Positions 31,346 to 41,366 of a DNA stretch of 64,000 bases are shown here, in pieces. The DNA comes from Closterium sp. NIES-65. Lineage: Eukaryota > Streptophyta > Zygnematophyceae > Desmidiales > Closteriaceae. The stretch is taken from assembly GCA_948144175.1 (NCBI GenBank), contig CANXME010002067.1, positions 2,480,001 to 2,544,000 on the forward strand. Reading direction: 5' to 3'. Each line of letters opens with the position of its first letter. Position 1 is the stretch's first letter. The notes below the pieces were generated by a model. That model was not told the DNA's origin and searched no databases. It saw nothing but the letters and a program-made list of their open reading frames with translations. The position numbers were made by a program, and so were the translations under genes.

Positions 31346-32315
31346 TGTCAACAGGAGTTGTGTGTTGGCCCCGTCCTCGCTTGGGCGGAGCCGACTTCGT
31401 GGTCGGGTGTAGGGGTGCAGCCGACCTGCAGCAGTGGGCGAGCTGGTCGACGAGGAATTCAACTTGCACAGGTGCCACTGCATGGGCGCCGACTTCAGGT
31501 AGGTCAACCTAGGAAGTCGACCTGCGGAGGGCGTCAACTTGGTGACGCCGACTTCGGAATGTTGACTCTGGGGGTCGGCTGACAACTGTGCTGGTTGACG
31601 AGAAGCTGGTCGACCAGGAGTAACGTCGACCTGGAGCTGGTCGACCAGGGGTACTGGTTGACCTGGTGAGGTCGACTAGAGGTGGCCGTCAACTTGGGTG
31701 GTCGACGGGCACGCGCAGGAGCAGCGGGTTGCCCGGTCGACCAGGTTTCCTGGGTGACGGGGTTCTGCGAAGGCACGTGACGGTCGCTCAGGCGATGTTG
31801 GCGAGGACGACCTCGGTGGTGGTATCCCGAGGTCGACGTGGCTGATCAGAAGTAGTCGTCAGCACGAAGTTGACTTGGTGTGTGCGCTGTGCAGGTGACG
31901 AGGCACTGCACGCCAATCATCTGCGAGCACTTGCGAAGCGGGTGCGCTGCTGTCCTGCGGGAGCAACGTTGGCACACCGTCAACCTGCAACGTTGGCACG
32001 TCGTCGACTTGCAGCATTGGCAAGCCGCGACTCTGCACTGCTGGAGCGCGGTCGACCAAGTCGTGCTGGCACGCGATCGACCGTGCTGCGCTGGCAGTAG
32101 ACTTGCTTGCATGCTAGCTCTGATGTAGTCTAGTCTTGCCAACTTTATTGTATCCATTGTTGTGAACTTTTGCTAGTGAAACTCTTGCCAACTTGCTCAA
32201 AGAACCAGCAAGTAGTGTAAGCACGAGTAAACGGCTAAGTGGATGAACTCAGAGATCACACGAGCACCCGTGCCTAGCCCGTAGTCTAGCTCCCGTTGAA
32301 ATAGTTATCTCCGCA
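31346..32315 (+). repeat. solo Copia LTR, 970 bp (duplicate of 27034-27998)
   Basis: Same ends and same flanking TTTAC/TTTTC as the copy in unit C. It arose by segmental duplication and not by an independent insertion. Confidence 0.88.
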
Positions 32316-32824
32316 TTTTCAAGGGTTGTGATGTGTCCATTTTGCATTCACCGTCTAAATGTCAACATTTGGCCATCCCAGCTCAGCGTCTTGGGCACAT
32401 TTGTCTATCTGGTGATCCACTTCAGCCTCTTGTCATCGATCTGCAGGCTATACTTTTCACCCCTGCTTTGGTGTACACATGTTTGCGTGCTTATGCAACA
32501 TTCAGAACAGCCCCTCTTATGGCATCTCTTGTTGTCCATTCTTGTGATGTCTGCTCCTTATTAAAAATGTGGTAGAAAGTCGAACTTGAAGTGTAAAAAA
32601 CATGTTTACACTCACGCTTGGAGGCACTTATTGGGATAGGTACTTGGAATTCGAGCGTAACAGCTTCCACTTCCAACACCTCCTATTAGCATGTGTGTAA
32701 GTTTTGTATATGTACGAGTCTAACACTCATGGCCTTTACACATTCTGTTTCCACTTCCCTCTCCTACCAACTACTGACTCTATCTCTCTCTTTCCTGACC
32801 CCCTTTGGTTGTATGTACCATCAG

Positions 32825-32896
32825 GGATCTAGCACGTAACAGTTTCAGTGGTTCGATTCCATCCACCATCAGCAACATGATCAGCCTTACATCCCT
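32825..32896 (+). CDS. LRR exon 8, duplication copy D (72 nt)
   Basis: Acceptor TACCATCAG and donor GTCAGTATC, 72 nt, phase 2. It reads DLARNSFSGSIPSTISNMIS. The last ten codons differ from copy C (ISN for IGN, LTSL for LDYL) although the surrounding intron is near-identical. Confidence 0.75.
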
Positions 32897-33479
32897 GTCA
32901 GTATCCAAGGAATTTAATTGATATTTCTCATTTGCATGGCTAATCATCCATGCATTTACAGATTAAGCTGGATTTGGGCTTCGCTAAGCAGGTATACTTT
33001 GGCCCACAGGACTGAACCACTTTGCACTTTGGAACTCAAGGCCGGGAAGGGAGACGGCGCATGGCGGTGACCAACATTGGCAGAACAGTTGCGAGGGAGG
33101 TCTCTCCCGCCCGCGGTGACACATCACCAGTCCAGCCTGCCACTCACAGTTGTTCCTCCTGTTAGCCAGGGTCTGCCCCCGATCTCTGCACATTAGCCTC
33201 ACAATAAAGTCCTGCAATGTTCAAACAATATGATACATGGGCTAGGAAATTCTGTTTTTTTCATACGTGAGCAGGATATTGAGAGTAATGCTCCTTGAAA
33301 TCAAGCCAGCAGAAAAGGGCGACGACCCACGGCCTATGTTGCGGAAGACATAAGACGCACATTTAGACGCTAGACGCTCGGGCCAAAAAAATTTGGGCAG
33401 CCTGAAAAAAAAAAAATCGCACGTGCGAAATTGAATTTTGCGATTTCGAAGTGAAATTCAATTTCGCGACATTTGCACC

Positions 33480-34330
33480 CCCTCCCACCCATTTCGACCA
33501 TAGAAAAAAGCCCCCCAAGCAAATTTGATACCCCCCCAACCGAAATTGAACACAAACCTCACTACACCGCTTAGTATCTAGAAATTCCAACCTCTATGGC
33601 AAACCACCAAGAGGTTGGGGAGCACAAATCCCACATTTGTGCTCCCCATCTTTCAATTTACCAAATTCTCTTTCAAATACCCCTTTAGGGTTTTTCTAGT
33701 TCCCTCTCGAAACCATGTTGTCTCCTATGGTACGGCGAAAATGTGACCCAATTGTGACATATGTGCATGTCCCCCACCTAGAGTTGAGCATGTGGCCCGA
33801 CCCGGCCCGACCCGACCCGATTTGGCCGGGCCACACGGGCCCTCGGGTCGGGTCGAGTCGGGCCGACCTCGGGCCACAATCTTGAAACAGTCGGCCCGAC
33901 CCGGGCCTACTGACTCGGGTCAAAGGGGACCCGAGTTCGGGTCGGGCCGGGTCGGGCCAGGCAGACCCGCCCCCTTAGGGCGCCTAGGTCGCGGAATATG
34001 CACCTATGTCACCATGGGGAGACTTTTTCCCCGTACCATAATTTTTTCCCCATTCTTAGGCTAAACCCTCAGGGTTTTCGAAAGAGAATTGAAAGAATTG
34101 AAGGTTGGGGAGCACAGATGAGGGATTTGTGCTCCCCAACCTCTAGGTGGTTGGGATTTCTAGATCAAGTGCGGTGAAGTGTGGTATGTGTTCAATTTTT
34201 GTTGGGGGCGATTCAAATTTGCTTGGGGGCCTGTTTATGTGGTCAAAATGGGTGGGAAGGGGTTTGAATGACGCAAGGCGAATTTCCATCTCCCGCGCGT
34301 CTTGCGTCTTCTGCAACTTAGAGTGCAGCC
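33480..34330. repeat. long inverted repeat, arms of about 290 bp
   Basis: 33480-33768 and 34002-34330 are inverted copies (for example GTTGGGGAGCACAAATCCCA against GGGATTTGTGCTCCCCAACC, and TATGGTACGG against CCGTACCATA). The left arm belongs to the GACGC element and the right arm lies inside the hAT MITE. The right arm ends with GTCTTCTGCAAC at 34321, a second copy of the terminal motif. Confidence 0.75.
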
Positions 34331-34768
34331 AGAATCGTGTATCTACGAATGTAGCTGAAAGTATGTGCATTCGTGGGGGAAAGCCTGAGATAGGAGGTAG
34401 TTTCAAGGGAGGTACGTAATACTTTAAGGCTACTAGCTGCTGGGGTGGCGAATGTAAATCGACGGGGAGAAAATCCCCTCGATCGATTTACATTTGGGTT
34501 AGGGTTTCGGCCCTAACCCTGTCGAAATCGGGTCGCGCACCTGGCCCGACCCGATTTCGACATTTTAGACCCGAAATCGGGTCGGGTCAGGCCCGACCCG
34601 AAGCCCGGTTCGGCTCGGCCCGGAATGGGCCCTCGGGTCGGGTCTTACCCCGGGTCGGGTCGGGTCGGCCCGTGCGGGCCAGAGAATCAGAAACCTTGAC
34701 CCGACCCGGGCAAAACTACGGGTCGGGTCGGGTCGGCCCGACCCGAGCGGGGCACCTGCTCAACTCTA
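33779..34768. mobile_element. hAT MITE, 990 bp, exact 8-bp TSD
   Basis: TAGAGTTGAGCA (33779) and TGCTCAACTCTA (to 34768) are perfect 12-bp inverted ends flanked by CCCCCACC (33771-33778 and 34769-34776). Subterminal DNA is built of GGGTCGGGTCGGCCCGACCC repeats. The centre holds a segment of a GACGC-type element in inverted orientation to its host. Confidence 0.92.
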
Positions 34769-34952
34769 CCCCCACCCTCCCCATGCCCCACAGAAGCTAT
34801 TTTAGGCTGCCCGAAACTTTTTTTGGCCTGCCCGGGATTTCGTCTAATCTTGCGTCTAATCTGGCCTGAAATGCGTCTAGCGTCTTAGATGCTGTGTCTA
34901 GACGCAACCGTCTAAGATGCTAGACGCGTCTTCTGCAACATGGCCCACGGCC

Positions 34953-36821
34953 ATGAGATATAGCTACCATTAGTTCGTCATACCAAATCCAACCATTCTC
35001 AATTTGCCCTCATATTTGGTCAAACCTAAGGGAGCCTTTTTAAAAGGCAGGAATCCTCTTATCAAACCTAAGCTAGCCCTTTTCATTAAAGAAAAAACAA
35101 AACAAAACACAAAAATCTTCCGAAGCTGACAGATATACTGAAATTAGCAAGCCGGCCTGTGATGAAGAGGTCTGCTGCAAGGAGACAGGCTGGGGCTCGC
35201 CCACTAATTTGCACAAGGATGGCAATACGCTGCTTTGATTTGTGTGGATCTGGCAAAGAGCATAGGAGTGGCCATAGTACATGACCTTTCTACAGTGCAG
35301 AGAGATGACCGTGCTTGCAAACTGGCTGGCCCGATCATGCCGGACATGCAAGAATCTCTGCACGATCGGGCACAATCAGCCCGTTTGCAAGCCCATTTGC
35401 AAGCCCATTTGCAACAGAGGCTGGCCTGACCGTGCGTGCCCTAGTTCAGCCATATGCCCTTGCCTGGGAGCGTGCTTATGTTTCATTCACCCTCAGTCAT
35501 GGCAGAAATCTAGTGTTTCACATCAAGGTTGTTTCGGTCCACAATGAGCTGACTCGCAGACCAGCCAGTGGGCAGCTGATTTGGCCTGTGTGACATACGT
35601 GAGCCGGGACAAGCAGGCATGGCTCGTCGCAGTCCGTCAGATCAGATGCGAGAGAGATCTCAGATGCGAGAGAGATCTGTCCCGCTCGCCCATGGTGACG
35701 TGGTGAGAGAGCTTTCCTCTGTGATGGGGAACGACAAAGCACTCACTAGTGGTGCAAATCACCGAAGACACAGACAACGATAGTGTCCTTTCAGCAAGGT
35801 ATGACTTACAATCTGGGTGCCAGTACGCATGACAGTTGCCACCGCCATTCATGTGGCCAAGCCCCCGTGAGGAACCTTGCCATCTACTTCTCTGCCAATA
35901 TGATCAAGCGAGTGAATACCTTGGATCTGTGGTGTGAACACATGGCTGGGTAGGGAGATGTGCACAGCACGAGGATGATGATGACCAGCAGTGGCTGGCC
36001 AGGTACGATGGAGATTGCTCTCACCCAAGTTGTATGTGTAATAATTTCTAAGTTGTCCTTCAAAATTGGTCAATCACAATTGTGAGCTCACCTTCCTCTC
36101 GAGGAACGTTTTGTCCCAGCTGACTACCTTTCCGTCTCAAGTTCGATCTGATGGAACGCCCTCTTGAGTGTCAGCTGAGCCTAAACATATATTTAACCAG
36201 CTCCAGTATCGTATTCTTACAGCATGCATTCCCTCCAGAACTAAGAAATCACGCCACTCCCCTTGAAACCCTTTATGTGAGAGATGGATCTTCTATCCAT
36301 CTCTACCTTAGTGACTAGTAAATGCTAACATTTGGCTATCTACGCTTAGTGTGTTCAGCACGTGTGTTCACCCAATTATCTACTTTTGCCACTAGCCATC
36401 ATTAATGTTTATATAATCATCACTGCTGTTCTGCTGCCTATATATGTTTCCGTTCTTGTTTAACAACAATTCCCACCATAAGTTAAACATCCCGGGAAAC
36501 AATGGCCATTCGGTTCTCGGGTCAAGTCTCCGATCTGGTTAGGTGACTCCTTGGGGTGACCCGTCCCGGGCAAAAACCTGCGTTCGGTCAGGTCGGGTCG
36601 ACCCCACCAAGCCATTTGCTGAACTCATATTCTACCCATGGTAACCTGAGATTGCCTCAAAGCATGATGTTTCCGACCACACTCCTATGTCAACGTATCA
36701 TGCCTTTCTTCTCTCCCTCCCCATTTTCTGGGTTCATTCTTCGGTGAAGCCTCTGGCATGTATGCATCACCAATGCTTTGAGTGGGACTTAACCAACCAT
36801 CATCTGACATTTCCATTGCAG
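34953..36821. other. intron-like sequence with the pre-LRR-exon block
   Basis: 36323-36480 carries AAATGCTAACATTTGGCTATC, the diverged pre-exon intron block. 36490-36625 holds GGGTC-rich MITE relics. 35390-35410 repeats GCCCATTTGCAA. No gene was recognised. Confidence 0.45.
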
Positions 36822-36893
36822 TGATGTACGTTGGAACAATCTCAATGGCCAACTCCCTCCAACAATGGGCAATCTTACTCGACTTTCATCCTT
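36822..36893 (+). CDS. last LRR exon (72 nt)
   Basis: Acceptor CATTGCAG and donor GTAAGG, exactly 72 nt, phase 2. It reads DVRWNNLNGQLPPTMGNLTR. It is the most diverged of the downstream units. Its donor phase matches the start of the Cys-rich exon at 37310. Confidence 0.82.
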
Positions 36894-37309
36894 GTAAGGC
36901 GTGCAGATTAAATTGTTGCAATGTCCATCATTGCTCCTTTAAAGGTATCATGAGGAGGAGGTATACAGGGAGCCAATGTGTTTCTCTCGTGTATTCGAGA
37001 TAGTACTGTTGCAGCCATAAGTAGGAGGTATACAAGGTACCAAAGGCCGTAGATGACTATCCCGGCTCAATCCGTTTCGGCACGACAACTGATTTTGGGT
37101 TTAGACCACGTTAAGCCATTTCCTATTGCCTAATATGCATGGAAAACAATATATGGTTTACTGGGTTTTTTTACGAATAAAACATCTTGGCATAGTATAG
37201 CACTGTAATGTCTCACCAAACCTTTCCTATAGAAATTTCAATGAGTTTCATTCAGAGCTGAAACCGGTTTCTGGTTTATTGTTTGAGAACACCCCATGTG
37301 CACATGCAG
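36894..37309. other. intron
   Basis: An alternative acceptor TCCTATAG at 37232 opens a frame (NFNEFHSELKP), but no donor of compatible phase follows. Direct joining of 36893 to 37310 is the simplest model. Confidence 0.55.
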
Positions 37310-37437
37310 GTACGCAGATTGGACTGCAATAGCTTGCCCTCCTGACTACAACAGCTGTGTGGTCCAACAGACCATTTCAAGTGCTTTCTGCCAGCAGTGT
37401 GGCTCCTTCTGCAGGACCTGTGACAAGCCACAACCAG
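37310..37437 (+). CDS. Cys-rich extracellular exon of the receptor kinase
   Basis: The exon is 128 nt between CATGCAG and GTGAAG, entering in phase 2 and leaving in phase 1. It encodes YADWTAIACPPDYNSC followed by AFCQQCGSFCRTC, with six cysteines likely forming disulphides between the LRRs and the membrane. A C-x-V-x-Q..S.FC..C..FC..C pattern occurs, as I recall, in receptor kinases of early-diverging land plants and streptophyte algae. Confidence 0.8.
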
Positions 37438-37630
37438 GTGAAGTGCAATCTCTTTATGCGGGTCGCTGCAAGTATTATTGCCTTTCTGACAACGCTCTCA
37501 TTCGTGCTGAGTGCATGAACACTACACTGCCATCTACAAAGCAAACTTCTGCAGTGTCACGCATCCACAACTTATACTGAAGTACAATACCTCGTGGCCT
37601 TTGCTGATTTTTTTTTTTTCAACCTTTCAG

Positions 37631-37993
37631 AGTCTTCGTTTGCTTTCTCTCCCACATCCCTTTTCATCCAGCCCACCGTTATTCCCACGTGTGATTGCCT
37701 TTTCCGTTCACTATATCCATCTTCCTACTCCTTGAATGTACCTCCCATCGCTAGTGCCCACAACCTCCTCCCCACCTCCTCCCTCGCCAACTCTGCAGCA
37801 TCTGCTACCCTGTCTGAAGGCGGTTTATCCAACGGAGCCATTGCTGGCATTGCTGCTGCTGGTGCTGTGGCTTTCCTAGTGCTGCTGCTGCTTATCTGGC
37901 TGATGTGCAAACGATACCACGCCAGAGGCAGAGGGGCAACAGGAGGCACAGATGTGGACGGCAAAGATTTGGTTGAAGGAAGTGCACTCCAAG
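37631..37993 (+). CDS. juxtamembrane and transmembrane exon
   Basis: The acceptor lies after a 14-T tract (ACCTTTCAG) and the donor is CAAG|GTAGGA. Entry and exit are both phase 1. A Ser/Pro-rich linker leads into the hydrophobic segment AGAVAFLVLLLLIWLM, followed by the basic stop-transfer CKRYHARGRG, giving a type I membrane topology with the kinase inside the cell. Confidence 0.85.
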
Positions 37994-38105
37994 GTAGGAC
38001 CTTTTCAGTCTACGCTGTTCGAAATACAACCTCCTCCCAAACCCTAAGTTCCCATCCACATTCAATTCCTCATCTGTTTCTTGTCTCCTTCACCACCTCT
38101 GACAG

Positions 38106-38440
38106 ACTTAGAACCTGATCATCTCAACGCAGCATCCAAGGCAGAGAATAGGGACCCAGAAGGAGAAGCAGCTGCTGCAGCAGCTGCGGCTGTGGCTGCA
38201 GGAGCAGCGGAATGGGTGAAGGAGAGAGACGTGGTGGTGGAGATGGAGGCAGTGAAGCCACATGTGTGCCAGAAGTTCACTCTGGAAGAGCTCGCAAGCG
38301 CAACGGGAGACTGGGCTGAAGGGAGCAAGATTGGCAGTGGCAGCTTTGGAGATGTGTACAAGGGAGCGTCACTGCATGACCCCAATGAGATTTGGGCTGT
38401 GAAGCGATCCAGGGTCCTCTCCAGTGACTTCCTTACTGAG
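38106..38440 (+). CDS. kinase exon: juxtamembrane, subdomains I-II
   Basis: Acceptor CTCTGACAG and donor GTACCA, 335 nt, from phase 1 to phase 0. After a poly-Ala stretch it reads FTLEELASATGDW, the glycine loop IGSGSFGDVYKG and the ATP-binding Lys in IWAVKRS. This is the start of a Ser/Thr kinase of the plant RLK/Pelle type. Confidence 0.92.
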
Positions 38441-38519
38441 GTACCAGACGGTGCTGATGATCCTTCTGGCCTCACACCATGAATCACAATGCAATGCTGT
38501 TATTGGACAATCTTTGTAT

Positions 38520-38640
38520 GCCGACACGCACACAAACAGGGACACACACACATTCAGCGACGTCTGCACACGCACACACACAGACAGATGCACACATACA
38601 TACACACCCACACACACTTGCTCAGACACAGACACACGGT
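38520..38640. repeat. (CACA)n-rich microsatellite in a kinase intron
   Basis: Interrupted CA repeats lie in the intron between kinase exons 38106-38440 and 38865-39012. Confidence 0.9.
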
Positions 38641-38735
38641 TTCCTCTCGCCCTCTCCCTTGTCATTTTTCCTCTCTCATCTCGTAGGTGAAGAATCTGGC
38701 CAGCAAGCACTTGGATTTTGCTGTGATGTTCATTT
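38640..38735 (+). pseudogene. decayed partial copy of the next kinase exon
   Basis: TCTCATCTCGTAG|GTGAAGAATCTGGCCAGCAAGCAC mirrors TCTCATCTCGCAG|GTGAAGGAGATGGCCAGCAAGCAC at 38852-38890, including the acceptor region. After about 24 coding bases the similarity ends. It retains a usable AG acceptor but leads nowhere. Confidence 0.75.
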
Positions 38736-38864
38736 GGAATCCCCATTAGAATTCTGTTTTTCGCTCATTCAGATATTATTAGTGTACGCATGCATACACA
38801 CATAATATATACACTCTCTTCCTCTTGCCCTCACAGTTTTCGTTCTCCCTATCTCATCTCGCAG

Positions 38865-39012
38865 GTGAAGGAGATGGCCAGCAAGCACCACCCCAATCTG
38901 GTGCGCCTGTTGGGCTTCTGTGTGAACTACGATTCCAGCACGGGTCAGATTGAGCAGGTGCTCGTGTATGAGTTCATGGCCAACGGGGACTTGGAGAAAT
39001 GGATTGGACCAG
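38865..39012 (+). CDS. kinase exon: subdomains III-V
   Basis: Acceptor CTCGCAG and donor GTAATG, from phase 0 to phase 1. It reads VKEMASKHHPNLVRLLGFC, with the conserved Glu, and VLVYEFMANGDLEKWIGP (hinge). Confidence 0.92.
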
Positions 39013-39256
39013 GTAATGTTAATTCATTATGTTTAATATGGATGTTTTACCACACCCTTCGATAGCCAGCTGGTTTCTGTGTGTGACGTGGGTTCAGAAA
39101 CTGGGAAGGCTCGATTTGCCCATGTTCCGTGCACCTGCTGCGTACCTTGTGCCATGGCTTCCAAATCATTTCTTCAGAATACTATGTCGATTTATTGGGG
39201 ACAGGCAATCAAATAGCATTCCCACTGGAACCACTTCTTCACATACCCCGTTTTAG

Positions 39257-39396
39257 GAGCTCCAAGCCATCTCTCCCTATTGCAACGACTGGATGTTCTG
39301 ATTGGAGTGGCAAAGGGGTTGCATTATCTTCATGACTTTGGCATTGTGCATCGCGACATCAAGCCAGCCAACATTCTGCTTGATGGAAAAATGCAT
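39257..39396 (+). CDS. kinase exon: catalytic loop
   Basis: Acceptor GTTTTAG and donor GTACGT, from phase 1 to phase 0. It reads [20 protein letters not shown] followed by [18 protein letters not shown] is the catalytic loop with the catalytic Asp, and HRD marks an RD-type kinase. Confidence 0.92.
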
Positions 39397-39549
39397 GTAC
39401 GTCTAACTGTAGTTTCTCCTTGCAAATTGTTTGACCAGTCACCAACCTAACATTCTGTGTTTTCTTTTACTAGCATATCCTGAGACGTGAAAACACTTGG
39501 TGCTATTCAATATATCTTTGTTCTACATGCAATTGATCCTGTTGTTCAG

Positions 39550-39701
39550 GCCAAGATTGCAGACTTTGGGCTGGTGAAACTCACTGGAGGCACCGCTATG
39601 GGAACGTCTGTGGCTGCCACTCGAGTGATGGGAACACCGGGCTATGTGGACCCTGCCTACTACAAGTCCCACAAGGCCACTCCAGCAGCAGACGTGTACA
39701 G
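39550..39701 (+). CDS. kinase exon: activation segment
   Basis: Acceptor GTTCAG and donor GTGAGA, from phase 0 to phase 2. It reads AKIADFGLVKL with the Mg-binding DFG, then TRVMGTPGYVDPAYY at the P+1 loop. Confidence 0.92.
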
Positions 39702-39739
39702 GTGAGAGGGCAGAGGTATTAATTTTGAGTTGAGTATGA

Positions 39740-39842
39740 AACCATTTATGGCTGCCACTGCAGTGATGGGAACACCGGTGTATGTCGACCCTGCCTTGTA
39801 CAAGTCCCACTATGCCACTCCAGCAGCAGATGTGAGCAGAGA
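39740..39842 (+). pseudogene. decayed duplicate of the activation-segment exon
   Basis: GGCTGCCACT.CAGTGATGGGAACACCGG continues through TACAAGTCCCAC.A.GCCACTCCAGCAGCAGA and duplicates 39612-39697. It encodes VMGTPVYVDPALYKSH, with Gly-to-Val and Tyr-to-Leu changes at key P+1 residues, and has no acceptor. It lies in the intron directly after the true exon. Confidence 0.85.
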
Positions 39843-39957
39843 GATGTATTTTCCTTTTCCGATTATGATGCAGATATGGCATAGAATCCTCTGTTGACAT
39901 GCCTCACATTAATCTCCATTTTGGTCCCCTGCCCCTTTGATGGTTTGGTGTTGGCAG

Positions 39958-40042
39958 CTTTGGTGTGGTGATGCTGGTGGTCATCTCGGCACGCAAGGCC
40001 GTGCATGTGAGCGAGACCAACCAGATCAGTCTGAAGCAATTG
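39958..40042 (+). CDS. kinase exon: subdomain IX
   Basis: Acceptor TTGGCAG and donor GTGAGC, from phase 2 to phase 0. Joined to the previous exon it gives DVYSFGVVMLVVISARKAV, the structural Asp and helix F. Confidence 0.9.
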
Positions 40043-40195
40043 GTGAGCCACAGTTGCTTGATACAGACTTACTGCCTGAATACTTTATGCAATAACTGCC
40101 TGAACAACACACAATCCTCCATTCATTAGCATGAGATGCAATGAACAATCAGCCGTATGTCTACATGCATGTATGTGTTCTTTTTAACCATACAG

Positions 40196-40516
40196 ATCGC
40201 CCCACTCGTGGAGTCAGATGCCGTGGCAGTGTTCAAGGATCCCTACTTGAACGCACCAGATGACTTGGTGCTGCGCTGGGCTCGCCTTGCCCTCTCCTGC
40301 ACCGCCATGCCTGCGGCCTCCCGCCCCTCCATGAATCAAGTGCTGGGGGAGCTGGTGAAGTTGAAGCAGGAGGCTCTTGCAGCACATGAGAGCCATGTGG
40401 GCGAGGCCAAATCTCGCATTGACATGGAGCTTGGGAGTTCCATTGGCTCCTCCAGCTTCACTGCTGAAATGGCCCGTGCGGAGCGCGAGGGCATGCCAAG
40501 TGGCTCTTCCACGTAA
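40196..40516 (+). CDS. last kinase exon and C-terminal tail
   Basis: Acceptor CCATACAG, phase 0, ending in TAA at 40514-40516. It reads RWARLALSCTAMPAASRPSM with the conserved Arg of subdomain XI, and a Ser-rich tail (SSIGSSSFTAEMARA) that could be phosphorylated. Confidence 0.92.
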   Translation: MAPLVESDAVAVFKDPYLNAPDDLVLRWARLALSCTAMPAASRPSMNQVLGELVKLKQEALAAHESHVGEAKSRIDMELGSSIGSSSFTAEMARAEREGMPSGSST

Positions 40517-41339
40517 TCTAGTTTGATCTCACATGCACCTTACTGGTTTACTTAGCACTTCTGGTACCAGTGGAACAATAAGGCCTGCCGTTAGATGTTT
40601 TGGAAGGGATGTTGTAGCATTTAATGGAGGTGGTGAAGTTGAAGCAGGTGGCGTTCGGTTTGGAGCACATATGGTATAGCATCTCCTTACCCTGCACTCC
40701 TCTCAGACTCCCTATTCCTCTCATACCCCCATTCCGTTGAAACCCCCAAAACCCTCTCCACAATCCTCTCACAGCCCTCTCCTCTCATACCCTGCACCAG
40801 CCTTCGAACCCCACAGTTATTTCACACCCCCAAATCCTTCCGTACATACTGATGGAAACCTTTCATACAAACAAGGCACTGCGGACAGCTATAAAATATT
40901 TTGTCAAGGAACTGTGCAAGTTATTGTGCAGTGGGATGGAGCTCAGTCCAGGGTGAATCCGATCTTGATTAATACTCTTTGTAGTTTGAACCATAATATT
41001 CCCTTGTAGCATGGTTACTAGCTTTGGCTGCAAACACTGGAAAATCATGAACGTGCATCCATCTTATATGATTCAAACAACTTAGCACATGTGATGATGC
41101 AGTGCTGGAGGGAAATGAGGGCCAGAGAGAGACGGCGAAGAGAGTCGTAAGTTTAACCTTGCGCCTGCCAGACAGGGGCTTGTAAAGAGGGGGGTATGGC
41201 AGGCAAACAGTGCAGGAGTGGGCAGGAAAGAAGGCAGGGGAGCAAAGAATCTGAATGCTTAAAGAGGTAGAGCACACTGCCTGAAAATGCACCTAGCCTC
41301 TCATGAGAGCCGATTCAGCATTCAGAGTCCCCTGCTCAT
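40517..41339. other. 3' flank of the kinase gene
   Basis: A 3' UTR probably lies in the first few hundred bases, but I see no clear poly(A) signal cluster. No other gene was recognised. Confidence 0.4.
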
Positions 41340-41366
41340 TTTCATGAGGGTGCCAATCTTGGCCTT

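Larger units (their letters stand above)
30662..33230. repeat. segmental duplication unit D (solo LTR and LRR exon 8)
   Basis: Matches 26346-28900 at a near-constant offset of 4,312-4,317 bp, including the minus-strand fragment (30662-31257), the solo LTR (31346-32315) and the LRR exon. The LTR insertion therefore predates this duplication. Differences are scattered single bases and few short indels. Confidence 0.88.
33335..34943. mobile_element. GACGC-repeat DNA element with 9-bp TSD, interrupted
   Basis: The ends ATGTTGCGGAAGAC and GTCTTCTGCAACAT are inverted with one mismatch. The 9-bp sequence CCCACGGCC lies outside both (33326-33334 and 34944-34952). A 9-bp duplication suggests a Mutator-like origin, but the superfamily is not certain. 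Inverted AGACGCTAGACGC-type repeats lie inside both ends. It is interrupted by the hAT MITE 33779-34768 and has no coding capacity. Confidence 0.75.
6400..40516 (+). other. LRR receptor-like kinase gene model (scattered exons)
   Basis: This is the proposed span of one plus-strand gene. LRR exons: 6400-6471, 14026-14097, 22113-22184, 22802-22873, 23845-23916, 26025-26096, 28508-28579, 32825-32896 and 36822-36893. Cys-rich exon: 37310-37437. Transmembrane exon: 37631-37993. Kinase exons: 38106-38440, 38865-39012, 39257-39396, 39550-39701, 39958-40042 and 40196-40516. Every junction from 36822 onward joins in phase without a stop, and all LRR exons are interchangeable 72-mers with phase-2 borders. 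The product would be a membrane receptor kinase that senses an extracellular ligand and phosphorylates Ser/Thr. No signal-peptide or LRR N-cap exon was found. The part upstream of about 22 kb could belong to the same gene with TE-swollen introns or be a relic of an older duplicate. The 3' half (36.8-40.5 kb) is well supported. Confidence 0.6.
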
